Source: Nesterenkonia muleiensis
GTDB taxonomy: Bacteria; Actinomycetota; Actinomycetes; Actinomycetales; Micrococcaceae
DNA length: 42,916 nucleotides
Direction of reading: 5' to 3'
Assembly: GCF_003600155.1 (NCBI RefSeq)
Contig: NZ_QWLD01000051.1
Span: 1 to 42,916 of the forward strand
Below the pieces are notes generated by a model. That model worked only from the letters and a program-made list of their open reading frames with translations. It had not been told where the DNA came from and made no database searches. This document shows, piece after piece, positions 17,580-26,565 of the stretch (positions within the stretch are counted from its first letter, which is position 1; every line of letters begins with the position of its first letter). A program made the position numbers and the translations under genes.

Positions 17580-17639
17580 TCGTGGGGCTTTCGACTTGGC
17601 GTAGGGCTATACCCCCACGAACAACAGAAAGCCCCACGA
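17580..17639. repeat. Long inverted repeat between pyc and dnaG
   Basis: TCGTGGGGCTTTC (17580-17592) and GAAAGCCCCACGA (17627-17639) are a perfect 13-base inverted repeat around 34 bases. CCCCACGA also occurs at 17612-17619, so the left arm can pair with either of two partners. The structure begins eight bases after the pyc stop on the minus strand. It may end pyc transcription; no T-tract is seen. Confidence 0.6.
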
Positions 17640-17647
17640 TACGACGC

Positions 17648-20600
17648 TCACTCTAGAACCAGGATGAGGTCGCCGCCTGCGACCTGCTGCACCCCGCCGA
17701 TGGCGATCCGGCTGACCGTTCCGGACGACGGCGCGGTGATGCCGGACTCCATCTTCATCGCCTCAATGGAGGCAATGGTCTGACCCGCCTCCACACTCTC
17801 GCCGTGGGCCACCTGGACTGAGACCGCCCCGGCGAACGGTGCGGCGACATGCCCGGGGTTGGAGGGGTCTGCCTTCTCTGCGGCGACCACGGTGGACTCC
17901 ACCGACTCATCGCGCACCATCACCTGGCGGGCCTGACCGTTGAGCGTGCACATCACGGTGCGCATGCCCTTCTCATCCGGCTCCGAGATGGTCTGCAGGG
18001 TGACCAGCAGCCGGACGCCCTTGCCCAGGGAGATCACATGTTCGTGCCCTGTGGTCAGCCCGAAGAGGTAGTCCCGGGTGTGCAGCACGTGGATGTCGCC
18101 GTACTTCTCGCAGGCCGCCTCGAACTCACGGGTCGGACCGGGGAAGAGCAGCCGGTTCAGCGCTGCCCGGCGGGTGGCGGAGTCGGCCTCCAACGCGGCG
18201 GCGTCGTCATCGGTGAGTTCCTCCTCCACAGGTTTGACGGTGCGCCCCTCCAGGGCTTTGGTGCGGAAGGGCTCGGGCCAGCCGCCCGGCGGGTCCCCCA
18301 GCTGTCCGGCCAAAAAGCCGATGACCGAGTCCGGCAGGTCGAAGCTCTGCGGATCCTGTTCGAACTCTTGGGGGTCTGCGCCCAGCCCGACCAGCTGCAG
18401 GGCAAGGTCACCGACGACCTTGGAGCTGGGGGTGACTTTGACCAGCCGGCCCAGCATCTTGTCTGCGGCGTAGTACATATCCTCGATCTGCTCGAAGCGC
18501 TCCCCCAGGCCCAGGGCGATGGCCTGCTGTCGCAGATTCGACAGCTGGCCGCCGGGGATCTCGTGCCGGTAGACCCGGCCGGTGGGGCTGGGCAGCCCGG
18601 ACTCGAAGGGCTGGTAGATGCTGCGCACGGTCTCCCAGTAGGGTTCCAGGGAGGCGACTGCCTCCAATCCCAGGCCGGTGTCTCGCTCGGTGTTCTCCAG
18701 AGCGGCCACCAATGCCGAAGCCGGCGGCTGGGAGGTGGTGGAGGCCATCGAGGCGGTCGCCACGTCCACCGCATCGACCCCTGCTGCAGAGGCAGCGAGC
18801 AGGGTGGCCAGCTGACCGCCGGCGGTGTCATGGGTGTGCAGATGGACCGGCAGGTCGAAGCGCTCGCGCAAAGCGGTGACCAGAGCGGTAGCCGCCGCGG
18901 GGCGCAGCAGCCCGGCCATATCCTTGATTGCCAGGATATGGGCGCCGGCGTCGACCATCCGCTGGGCAAGGTCCAGGTAGTAGTCCAGGGTGTAGAGGTC
19001 TTCGGCCGGATCGGCCAGGTTGCCGGTGTAGCACAGGGCGGCTTCGGCCACTGCGGTGCCGGTGGCGCGGACCGCCTGGATGGCGGGGATGACCTGCTCG
19101 ACGTCGTTGAGGGCGTCGAAGATCCGGAAGATGTCCACTCCGGTCTGGGCGGCCTCGGCCACGAAGGCTTCGGTGACCTTCAGCGGGTAGGGGGTGTAGC
19201 CGACGGTGTTGCGCCCGCGCAGCAGCATCTGCAGCGGAATGTTCGGCATCTCCGCGCGCAACCAGGCCAGCCGCTCCCAGGGATCTTCGGAGAGGAACCG
19301 CAGGGCGACATCATAGGTGGCCCCGCCCCAGACTTCGGCGGAGAACAGCCCCGGGGTCACATGGGCGACTGCCGGGGCCGCCGCCAGCAGATCGCGGGTG
19401 CGCACCCGGGTGGCCAGCAGCGACTGGTGGGCGTCGCGGAAGGTGGTGTCGGTGACCGCCAGAGCAGTGGTCTGGCGCAGATGCGTGGCGAAGCCCTCCG
19501 GGCCCTTGGCCAGCAGCACGTCCCGCCAGCCTGCAGGCTTGGGCTGCCCGGAGGGGCCGTCGAAGGGAGAGCGGTCGGGCTCATCGCGTTTGTCGCCGGG
19601 GAACTTCGGCAGCTTGTCGCGGGGGTCGATGCCCTGCACCCTGGGCCCGTGCGGCTGGTTGACGGTGATGTCAGCCAGGTACTGCAGCGCCTTGGAGCCG
19701 CGGTCCTGCGAGCGGTTGGCCTTGGCCAACTCCGGGTGCTTGTCGATGAAGTCGGTGGCGACGTCTCCGGTGAGGAACTCTTCGGAGTTGAGCACATTGA
19801 GCAGAAACGGGATGTTGGTGGCCACACCGCGGATGCGGAACTCGGCCAGCGCGCGCCGCGCCCTGTCCACTGCTGTGCGGTAGTCCCGGCCCCGGCAGGT
19901 GAGCTTGACCAGCATGGAGTCGAAGTGCGGGCTGATCTCGGCCCCAGCATACGCAGTGCCGCCGTCGAGCCGGATGCCGGAGCCTCCGGCTGAGCGGTAG
20001 GCGGTGATGGTGCCCACATCGGGGCGGAAGTCATTGGCCGGGTCCTCAGTGGTGATCCGGCACTGCATGGCCGAGCCTCGCACGCGCAGATCCTGCTGCC
20101 GGATGTCCAGGTCCTCCAGGGTCTCCCCTGCGGCAATACGGATCTGGGAGGCCACCAGGTCCACATCGGTGATCTCCTCGGTCACTGTGTGCTCAACCTG
20201 GATGCGGGGGTTCATCTCGATGAAGACGTGCTTGCCGGCCCGCTCCCCTTCGGTCTCCACCAGGAACTCCACCGTGCCGGCGTTGCGGTAGTTCATCGCC
20301 TCGGCGAAGGCCACGGCGTCGCGATGCAGAGCCTGCCGGAGCTCGTCGTCGAGGTGCGGGGCCGGGGCGATCTCCACCACCTTCTGGTGGCGGCGCTGCA
20401 GGGAGCAGTCCCGCTCGAAGAGGTGGACCACATTGCCGGCGGCGTCGGCGAGGATCTGCACCTCGATGTGCCGGGGCCGCAGCACGGCCTGCTCGATGAA
20501 CACCGCGGCGTTGCCGAAGGCGGTGTCGGCCTCGTTCATGGCGGCTTTCAGCGCGTCCTTGAGGTCCTCGCGACGCTCGACCCTGCGCATCCCTCGCCCA

Positions 20601-21091
20601 CCGCCGCCGGCGATCGCTTTGACGAACACCGGAAAACCGATCCGCTCAGCCTCAGCGGTGAGCTCCTCAATGTCCTCAGAGGGGTCGGAGCTCTCCAGCA
20701 CCGGGATTCCGGCAGCCTTGGCCGCGCGCAGCGCCTTGACCTTGTCCCCGGTGGATTCGAGCACATTGGCCGGCGGGCCCACAAAGGTAATGCCGGCACT
20801 TTCTGCGGCACGGGCCAGGTCCGGGTTCTCAGAGAGGAACCCGTAGCCGGGGTAGATGGCCTCGGCGCCGGCCTTCTGGGCGACCCGGATGATCTCCTCA
20901 ACATCGAGGTAGGCCCGCACCGGGTGACCCTCCTCACCGATGCGGTAGGCCTCGTCGGCCTTCTGCCGGTGCAGTGAGTTGCGGTCCTCATGCGGGTAGA
21001 CGGCAACGGTGCGGGCACCGAGCTCCACTCCGGCACGCAGGGCACGGATCGCGATCTCACCGCGATTGGCCACAAGAATCTTCGAAAACAT
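17648..21091 (-). CDS. pyc: Pyruvate carboxylase
   Basis: Pyc is the biotin enzyme that carboxylates pyruvate to oxaloacetate using ATP and bicarbonate. The single chain of 1147 residues has the biotin carboxylase domain (AIAGGGGRGMRRV ATP-grasp loop, EMNPRIQVEHTVTE), the carboxyltransferase domain (TDTTFRDAHQSLLATRVRT near residue 565) and a C-terminal biotinyl domain with the target Lys1113 in EAMKME. It is complete. GGAAGG stands nine bases before the ATG at 21091. The gene sits between dgt and dnaG, which are neighbours in many relatives, so pyc may be an insertion in that cluster. Its stop is followed by a long inverted repeat. Confidence 0.96.
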   Translation of the reverse strand: MFSKILVANRGEIAIRALRAGVELGARTVAVYPHEDRNSLHRQKADEAYRIGEEGHPVRAYLDVEEIIRVAQKAGAEAIYPGYGFLSENPDLARAAESAGITFVGPPANVLESTGDKVKALRAAKAAGIPVLESSDPSEDIEELTAEAERIGFPVFVKAIAGGGGRGMRRVERREDLKDALKAAMNEADTAFGNAAVFIEQAVLRPRHIEVQILADAAGNVVHLFERDCSLQRRHQKVVEIAPAPHLDDELRQALHRDAVAFAEAMNYRNAGTVEFLVETEGERAGKHVFIEMNPRIQVEHTVTEEITDVDLVASQIRIAAGETLEDLDIRQQDLRVRGSAMQCRITTEDPANDFRPDVGTITAYRSAGGSGIRLDGGTAYAGAEISPHFDSMLVKLTCRGRDYRTAVDRARRALAEFRIRGVATNIPFLLNVLNSEEFLTGDVATDFIDKHPELAKANRSQDRGSKALQYLADITVNQPHGPRVQGIDPRDKLPKFPGDKRDEPDRSPFDGPSGQPKPAGWRDVLLAKGPEGFATHLRQTTALAVTDTTFRDAHQSLLATRVRTRDLLAAAPAVAHVTPGLFSAEVWGGATYDVALRFLSEDPWERLAWLRAEMPNIPLQMLLRGRNTVGYTPYPLKVTEAFVAEAAQTGVDIFRIFDALNDVEQVIPAIQAVRATGTAVAEAALCYTGNLADPAEDLYTLDYYLDLAQRMVDAGAHILAIKDMAGLLRPAAATALVTALRERFDLPVHLHTHDTAGGQLATLLAASAAGVDAVDVATASMASTTSQPPASALVAALENTERDTGLGLEAVASLEPYWETVRSIYQPFESGLPSPTGRVYRHEIPGGQLSNLRQQAIALGLGERFEQIEDMYYAADKMLGRLVKVTPSSKVVGDLALQLVGLGADPQEFEQDPQSFDLPDSVIGFLAGQLGDPPGGWPEPFRTKALEGRTVKPVEEELTDDDAAALEADSATRRAALNRLLFPGPTREFEAACEKYGDIHVLHTRDYLFGLTTGHEHVISLGKGVRLLVTLQTISEPDEKGMRTVMCTLNGQARQVMVRDESVESTVVAAEKADPSNPGHVAAPFAGAVSVQVAHGESVEAGQTIASIEAMKMESGITAPSSGTVSRIAIGGVQQVAGGDLILVLE

Positions 21092-21170
21092 CAGTCAATG
21101 CCTTCCTCAGGCTCGGTTCATAAGCCACCACCCCATTGTGGCGACCGGAGACCACATTACCCCGGTCTAC

Positions 21171-21186
21171 GTTTCAACCATGAAAC
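21171..21186. promoter_or_regulatory. Dyad upstream of pyc
   Basis: GTTTCA and TGAAAC form a perfect 6-base inverted repeat with an ACCA spacer, 80 bases upstream of the pyc start and just beyond the dgt stop. A second dyad, GACCGG (21143-21148) and CCGGTC (21162-21167), lies between it and pyc. Either could be an operator; no promoter hexamers are clear. Confidence 0.3.
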
Positions 21187-21198
21187 ACGACGACGCAC

Positions 21199-22524
21199 TC
21201 ACGCGAACAGTGCGCTGGTCACCGGCTGGCCTTTGACCAGGGTGGCGTACCACTCCAGGCATGCGCCGTCGGTCAGTGAGGCGATCTGGTCGATGATGGC
21301 ACGGTGCCGGGCCGCGTCGTCGTCGGCGGCGCGGAAATCAGCCTGGAAGGGCGGCTCCAGAAAACGGTCTCCGGTGTCCATCAGCAGCCCGTGCAAGGCC
21401 TGGAGCACCTCGGTCTGGCGCGTATAGACCGGCAGCTGCTCGCGGGAGGCCATGATGTAGTGGGCGGCAATGCCCTTCATCACGCAGATCTCCTCCAGGG
21501 TCTGCCCGGGCACCACCAGATCCGCCTCATGCCGGACCAGTGGCTTCTCACCGTGGGCGCTGCGGGTGGCGGCCCAGACATCGTGGCCGAACCGGCCGAT
21601 CAGCTCCGAGGTCATGTTCTTCAGGGCGGCCAGGGCCCGGCGGGAGCCGTCGGACTCCTTCACCCAGCTGTCGGTGGCTTCCAGGCGGGCGATGGCGGCG
21701 TCGACCGCCTCCGCCTCGGTGTGCGGCAGGTACCACTCCTGGGCGGTCTGGATGACCCGGGCCCGCTGCACGCTGTCGGTCAGGAACTTCAGCTGGAAAC
21801 GGCCGTTGACGATGCCGTCCTCCACATCGTGGACCGAGTAGGCGATGTCGTCAGCGGCGTCCATCACCTGGGCCTCCATCGATTTGCGGGTGCCTGCCAC
21901 GCCCTCACGCATCCAGTCGAAGACCTCCAGGTCGTCCTCATAGGTGCCGAACTTCTGGCTGCGGGCGCCGTCGGCCTGCAGCGGCGCCTCATGGGCACGC
22001 CAGGGGTACTTCACCGCAGCGTCCAGGCTGGCCCGGGTCAGGTTCAGCCCGGCGGAGCGCCCGTCGGAGTGGAAGCGCTTGGTCTCCAAACGGGTCAGCA
22101 GGCGCAGCGTCTGGGCATTGCCTTCGAACCCGCCGATGCCGGAGGCCAGATCGTTGAGGACCTTCTCGCCGTGGTGGCCGAAGGGCGGGTGGCCCAGATC
22201 GTGGGAGAGACAGGCGGCGTCGACCACATCGGGGTCGCAGCCGAGCAGCCGGCCCAGCTCGCGGCCCACCTGGGCGACCTCCAGTGAGTGGGTCAGCCGG
22301 GTGCGGGAGAAGTCGTCGCTGCTGGGTGAAACCACCTGAGTCTTCGCGCCCAGCCGGCGCAGGGCCGAGGAGTGCAGCAGACGGGCCCGGTCACGCTCGA
22401 ACGAGGAGCGGTAGACCGATTTCCCGTGCTCGGGGACCCAGCGGTCCTCGTCCGCCTCGGTGTACCCGGGCGCCAAGGCCGCATACTGTCCTTCAAGACG
22501 CTCGACGTTGCGCACGCTCATCAC
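21199..22524 (-). CDS. dgt: Deoxyguanosinetriphosphate triphosphohydrolase family protein
   Basis: Dgt-type enzymes split dNTPs into deoxynucleoside and triphosphate, limiting dNTP pools. The 441-residue protein has the N-terminal arginine-rich FERDRARLLHSSALRRLGAK region and the HD-domain metal ligands in RLTHSLEVAQV, the SHDLGHPPFGHHGE motif and the later DAADDIAYSVHDVEDG segment. It is the shorter, type-2 form common in actinobacteria. Two adjacent codons, GTG 22524 and ATG 22521, could start it; a GGGAGGGG ribosome site precedes both. dusB lies directly upstream with about 95 bases between them, so they may share a transcript. Confidence 0.92.
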   Translation of the reverse strand: MMSVRNVERLEGQYAALAPGYTEADEDRWVPEHGKSVYRSSFERDRARLLHSSALRRLGAKTQVVSPSSDDFSRTRLTHSLEVAQVGRELGRLLGCDPDVVDAACLSHDLGHPPFGHHGEKVLNDLASGIGGFEGNAQTLRLLTRLETKRFHSDGRSAGLNLTRASLDAAVKYPWRAHEAPLQADGARSQKFGTYEDDLEVFDWMREGVAGTRKSMEAQVMDAADDIAYSVHDVEDGIVNGRFQLKFLTDSVQRARVIQTAQEWYLPHTEAEAVDAAIARLEATDSWVKESDGSRRALAALKNMTSELIGRFGHDVWAATRSAHGEKPLVRHEADLVVPGQTLEEICVMKGIAAHYIMASREQLPVYTRQTEVLQALHGLLMDTGDRFLEPPFQADFRAADDDAARHRAIIDQIASLTDGACLEWYATLVKGQPVTSALFA

Positions 22525-22619
22525 TTCGTTCCCCTCCCGCCCTTGGCTTCGCGAGCCGTCAGTGCCCGGCCCGCTCTATTGCCACCTTATCGGAGCGGCG
22601 GCCTACGGGATGGCGTCCC

Positions 22620-23822
22620 TCAGCCGCCGGAGATGTCGACCTCGGCGTCCTGGATCATCTGGCGCTGGTCCTCGTTGAGCTCCTGGGAGACCAGCCAGTC
22701 CTCCGGCAGATGCACCCTCTTGGGTGAGCCGGCGCGGCCGCGGGGGCCCTCGGCGTCGGCGCCGGGATAGCCGATGGAGGCATCCAGCCGGCCCAGCAAG
22801 TCCTCCAGCTGGGCCAAGGACTCCACGGTGAGCAGCTGAGTGCGCAGGGCGGCGCCCACCGGGTATCCTTTGAAGTACCAGGCCACATGCTTGCGGATGT
22901 CCTGCATGGCTTTGCGCTCATCGCCGTCGAAGTACGGGATCAGCATCTGGGCATGCCGCAGCAGGGTGGCACACACCATCTCCACCCCTGGCCGGTGACG
23001 CTCGCCGCGCCTCTCAAAGGCAGCCTGGAGGTCGCCGAAGAGCCACGGCCGGCCCTGGCACCCCCGGCCGACGACGACGCCGTCGACCCCGGTCTGCTCC
23101 ACCATGGCCACCGCGTCCTCCGCGCTCCAGATATCGCCATTGCCCAGCACCGGGAGGTCTGGCAGGGCATCACGCAGCCGTTTGATGGCATCCCAGTCAG
23201 CCTGCCCGGAGTAGTGCTGGCGGGCGGTGCGTCCGTGCAGGGCCACTGCGGCCACGCCGGCGTCGCGGGCGACCCGGCCCGCCTCCAAATAGGTCAGGTG
23301 GTCCTCATCGATGCCCTTGCGCATCTTCACCGTGACCGGGATGTTGGCCCGGGAGGCCTCGCGGACTGCGGTGGCGACGATCGACTCAAACAGGCCGGTC
23401 TTCCAAGGCAGGGCCGAACCGCCGCCCTTGCGGGTGACCTTGGGCACCGGGCAGCCGAAGTTGAGGTCAATGTGATCGGCCCGGTCCTCTTCGACCAGCA
23501 TCCGCACCGCATGCCTGGTGGTCACCGGATCCACCGAGTACAGCTGCACCGAGCGCGGCACCTCATCGGGCTCATGCCTGATGATGCGCAGGGATTCGGG
23601 CCGGCGCTCGACCAGGGCACGGGCGGTGACCATCTCATTGACGTAGAGCCCGCCGCCGTACTCACGGCAGAGCCTGCGGAAAGCGGTGTTGGTGATTCCG
23701 GCCATCGGGGCCAGCACCACCGGCGTGTCCACGGTGATCGGCCCCAGCTGCAGGGCGGGCAGCAGTGCGCCGCCGGGGACGGCGACGTGATCGGTGGTGG
23801 GGCGCTGCAGAGTCTCGGTCAC
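22620..23822 (-). CDS. dusB: tRNA-dihydrouridine synthase
   Basis: This FMN enzyme reduces uridines in the tRNA D-loop using NADPH. The 400-residue protein has an N-terminal TIM barrel with APMAGITNTAFRRL (residues 38-51), the catalytic Cys124 in NFGCPVPKV, and the conserved RKG that follows; the C-terminal helical RNA-binding domain includes MQDIRKHVAWYFKG. The overall order fits DusB of actinobacteria. The C-terminus is extended by about 20 residues. The start is ATG at 23822. Large imperfect palindromes lie just upstream of the start codon. Confidence 0.93.
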   Translation of the reverse strand: MTETLQRPTTDHVAVPGGALLPALQLGPITVDTPVVLAPMAGITNTAFRRLCREYGGGLYVNEMVTARALVERRPESLRIIRHEPDEVPRSVQLYSVDPVTTRHAVRMLVEEDRADHIDLNFGCPVPKVTRKGGGSALPWKTGLFESIVATAVREASRANIPVTVKMRKGIDEDHLTYLEAGRVARDAGVAAVALHGRTARQHYSGQADWDAIKRLRDALPDLPVLGNGDIWSAEDAVAMVEQTGVDGVVVGRGCQGRPWLFGDLQAAFERRGERHRPGVEMVCATLLRHAQMLIPYFDGDERKAMQDIRKHVAWYFKGYPVGAALRTQLLTVESLAQLEDLLGRLDASIGYPGADAEGPRGRAGSPKRVHLPEDWLVSQELNEDQRQMIQDAEVDISGG

Positions 23823-23834
23823 AGTTCTATTCTC

Positions 23835-23892
23835 CGCATGTGGTCAAACCTGCGCAGGTTTTGGCCACGTGCGCGCGAAACAACCCGCGCAC
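23835..23892. promoter_or_regulatory. Two overlapping palindromes before dusB
   Basis: An imperfect 18-base dyad spans 23835-23873, with CGCATGTGG on the left facing CCACGTGCG on the right and a CCTGCGCAGG core at the centre. A second dyad, GTGCGCG (23869-23875) and CGCGCAC (23886-23892), overlaps its right arm. The pair fills the 106 bases between the GNAT gene stop and the dusB start. It may end the GNAT transcript or regulate dusB. Confidence 0.45.
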
Positions 23893-23928
23893 AAGCTCAA
23901 AACCAGCGGTGTTTCCACTAGCTGGGGA

Positions 23929-24897
23929 TCAGGGGGTATCGCGGACGTAGATCAGGGCCTCGAAGTCGATCTCGGCGGCGTCCTGCTCGCCCAGCACATC
24001 GGTGATCCGCTTCAGGGGCGCCATGGAGTCGTCGACCTCCACCGACACCGGGTAGCGGGCAGCCACCAGCCCCAGCAACTGCATCACCGCCTGCTCAGCA
24101 TGCTCCTGGTCCAGCTTGGGGTCCCAGCCCATCAGAACATCGGCCGGGGCGTCGGTGCGTTCGGGGGTGTAGCTGATGGCGAAGGCCAGGATCGGGCCGG
24201 AGGCCTCCTCGTCAGCGGAGTCCGCCGCGGCGGTGGAGCGCAGAACGACGGCGCCTGTGGCACCTGATTCTGCGGAGAGCAGCATCTGCTGGGCGCGTCC
24301 GAGCGTCATTTCGGCCCGGTCCCAGTCATGGACGGTGTTGTAGAAGTCTGCTACCAGCTCGGTCAGCTCCACAGAACCAGTGGCGATCTCCTCCAGGTCG
24401 ATGGGGAGGTTCTCCACATCAGGCACCGGGAGGCTGTCCGGGTGGATGATGACCTCCCGGGAGTGCTGGACCTTGCGGAAACCGTTGTCCTTGAGGAAGC
24501 ACTGGGCCGCTGATCCCTTGGCGCAGCGCGCCTTGAGCGACTGCACATCGCAGTTGGGGACCTCGGCCTCCAGGATCTGCAGCAGCTGGGCGGCCACTCC
24601 CCGGCGCCGATGCTCCGGTGCGACCTCCACGTAGAAGGAGAGCCGGTCCGGGTGCAGGCTGGAGCGGAACATAGTGGCCGCAGCCACCGGCACCCCGCTG
24701 GCCTCTGCCACTATGCAGCGCGACCAAGGAGCGTTGGAGGAAGGACGCAGCAGGCTGCGGTCCTGATGGTGCATGGAGTTTTCGGGGTCGCCCCAGACCT
24801 CTAGGAGTCTGAGGTCGTCGCCCTCGGTCCACGGCCGGACACTCAGGCCAGAGTCGAGGAGAAGAGTGGGCTGGCCGTTAGGCGCTGTTGGCAACAT
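23929..24897 (-). CDS. GNAT family N-acetyltransferase
   Basis: The 322-residue protein has one clear GNAT fold in its N-terminal half, with strand FYVEVAPEHRRRGVAAQLL carrying the acetyl-CoA pyrophosphate loop (RRRGVA), and a second, degenerate GNAT-like half after about residue 190. A two-GNAT layout recalls mycothiol synthase MshD, but the sequence is not close enough to make that call. Substrate is unknown. It is cytosolic. A good promoter with a built-in palindrome lies just upstream of the ATG at 24897, and the transcript is probably leaderless. The dyads before dusB follow its stop. Confidence 0.8.
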   Translation of the reverse strand: MLPTAPNGQPTLLLDSGLSVRPWTEGDDLRLLEVWGDPENSMHHQDRSLLRPSSNAPWSRCIVAEASGVPVAAATMFRSSLHPDRLSFYVEVAPEHRRRGVAAQLLQILEAEVPNCDVQSLKARCAKGSAAQCFLKDNGFRKVQHSREVIIHPDSLPVPDVENLPIDLEEIATGSVELTELVADFYNTVHDWDRAEMTLGRAQQMLLSAESGATGAVVLRSTAAADSADEEASGPILAFAISYTPERTDAPADVLMGWDPKLDQEHAEQAVMQLLGLVAARYPVSVEVDDSMAPLKRITDVLGEQDAAEIDFEALIYVRDTP

Positions 24898-24905
24898 CGC
24901 CAGCT

Positions 24906-24934
24906 AGCGTAAACCCGTTTACTGCTGCACGCAA
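24906..24934 (-). promoter_or_regulatory. Promoter with operator in its spacer, for the GNAT gene
   Basis: On the minus strand TTGCGT (24929-24934) and TACGCT (24906-24911) are separated by exactly 17 bases, a close match to a housekeeping sigma promoter. The -10 is eight bases from the ATG, so the transcript is probably leaderless. GTAAAC and GTTTAC (24909-24922) form a perfect 14-base palindrome around two bases, covering the -10 and the spacer, where a bound repressor would block polymerase. Confidence 0.6.
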
Positions 24935-25074
24935 TACGATCCCGCCACCCAGCTGATCAACACCGCGTTCGGGGGCCTCCTGCGACCATTATTCGGCCCA
25001 TAATCCGCCCAATCGTCTCGCCAAACGGCCGCCGAACGTCAGGGAGCGAGGGGTTCTCCCACCAGCGGGACTGC

Positions 25075-26457
25075 TCACCCCAGCAGCTGCGAGGCCAGGT
25101 AGCCGGCGACCTGGTCCAGACTCACCCGCTCCTGGGTCATCTGGTCCCGGTCGCGAATGGTCACCGCCTGGTCCTCCAGGGTGTCGAAGTCCACGGTGAG
25201 ACAGAAGGGGGTGCCGATCTCATCCTGCCGGCGGTAGCGGCGGCCGATGGCCCCGGCATCGTCGTAATCGATGTTCCACTGCTTGCGCAGCTGATCCGCC
25301 AGCTTGCTGGCAGGCTCGGCGAGCTCGGGCTTCTTCGACAGCGGCAGCACCGCGGCCTTGACCGGCGCCAGCTTGGGGTGCAGCTTGAGCACCGTGCGGG
25401 TGTCCACCCCGCCCTTGGTGTTGGGGGCCTCGTCCTCTGCGTAGGCATCCACCAGGAAGGCCATCAGGGACCTGGTCAGGCCGAAGCTGGGCTCGATGAC
25501 GTAGGGCACGTAGCGCTCACCGCTGGACTGGTCGAAGTAGGACAGCTCCTTGCCGGAGTGCTTGATGTGGGTGCCGAGGTCGTAGTCGGTGCGGTTGGCG
25601 ATGCCCATCAGCTCACCCCACTCCGTGCCCTGGAACCCGAACCGGTACTCCAGGTCGATGGTGGCCGCCGAGTAGTGCGCCCGCTCCCCGTCAGGGACGT
25701 CGAACCGGCGCAGATTCTGCGGGTTGAGCCCCAGGCCGGTGAACCAGGACTCGCAGGCATCGACCCACTTGTTGAACCATTCGGCGGCATCATCCGGGTG
25801 GACGAAATACTCGATCTCCATCTGTTCGAACTCCCGGGTGCGGAAGATGAAGTTGCCGGGGGTGATCTCATTGCGGAAGGCTTTGCCGACCTGGCCGATG
25901 CCGAAAGGTGGCTTGCGCCGGGCGGCGGTGACCACATTGGCGAAGTTGGTGAAGATGCCCTGGGCGGTCTCCGGACGCAGGTAGTGCAGGCCGGATTCGT
26001 CGTCCACCACCCCGAGGTAGGTCTTGACCAGCCCGGAGTATGCGAACGGCTCGGTGAATTTGCCCTTGGTGCCGCAGTCCGGGCAAGGAACCTCAGCCAG
26101 ACCGCCTTCCGGGGAGCGCCCCTTCTTGTCCTCGAAGCCCTCGATGAGGTGGTCTTCGCGGTGCCGCTTATGGCACTGCAGGCACTCCACTAGGGGGTCG
26201 GTGAAGGTGTCCACATGCCCAGAGGCCTTCCAGACCGCCGAGGGCAGGATGATGCTGGAGTCCAGACCCACCATGTCCCCGCGCCCGCGCACGAAAGTCT
26301 GCCACCACTGCGCCTTGATGTTCTCCTTCAGCTCGGTGCCCAGCGGCCCGTAGTCCCAAGCCGAGCGCGAGCCACCGTAGATCTCGCCGGACTGGAAGAC
26401 CAGGCCGCGGCGCTTAGCCAGGTTGATGACTTTGTCTACGGTGGTTTCTGTGGCCAT
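25075..26457 (-). CDS. glyQS: Glycyl-tRNA synthetase, alpha2 type
   Basis: This class II synthetase charges tRNA-Gly. The 460-residue single-chain form has the N-terminal catalytic insert with two Cys pairs (CLQCHKRH and CPDCGTK) that bind zinc, motif 2 [21 protein letters not shown], and the anticodon-binding C-terminus with [12 protein letters not shown]. All the class II motifs look intact. The start is ATG at 26457, with GAGGGAC upstream; no T-box leader or other attenuator was seen in the intergenic stretch. It is monocistronic. Confidence 0.96.
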   Translation of the reverse strand: MATETTVDKVINLAKRRGLVFQSGEIYGGSRSAWDYGPLGTELKENIKAQWWQTFVRGRGDMVGLDSSIILPSAVWKASGHVDTFTDPLVECLQCHKRHREDHLIEGFEDKKGRSPEGGLAEVPCPDCGTKGKFTEPFAYSGLVKTYLGVVDDESGLHYLRPETAQGIFTNFANVVTAARRKPPFGIGQVGKAFRNEITPGNFIFRTREFEQMEIEYFVHPDDAAEWFNKWVDACESWFTGLGLNPQNLRRFDVPDGERAHYSAATIDLEYRFGFQGTEWGELMGIANRTDYDLGTHIKHSGKELSYFDQSSGERYVPYVIEPSFGLTRSLMAFLVDAYAEDEAPNTKGGVDTRTVLKLHPKLAPVKAAVLPLSKKPELAEPASKLADQLRKQWNIDYDDAGAIGRRYRRQDEIGTPFCLTVDFDTLEDQAVTIRDRDQMTQERVSLDQVAGYLASQLLG

Positions 26458-26565
26458 GGTGCTGTATGTCCCTCATTCAGATGGTGGTGTTCACAGTGGT
26501 CCTGTGGCAAGGACGACGCAGGTCAGCTTACCGCTGATCCGCACTGGCCACTTGAAGCCCTGGTC

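Noticed and set aside
16068-17783. 571-codon open frame antisense to dnaG
   Set aside because: Same reason; dnaG is complete with all motifs on the other strand.
17849-19993. 714-codon open frame antisense to pyc
   Set aside because: Long antisense frames are expected in high-GC coding DNA; it is Gly/Gln/Val-rich with no domain, and pyc on the other strand is certain.
23929-24897. Mycothiol synthase (mshD) call for the two-domain GNAT protein
   Set aside because: The size fits but the sequence lacks clear MshD landmarks, and only one GNAT half is convincing.
26458-26565. T-box or other leader before glyQS
   Set aside because: No T-box sequence or terminator-antiterminator pair is seen in the short gap.
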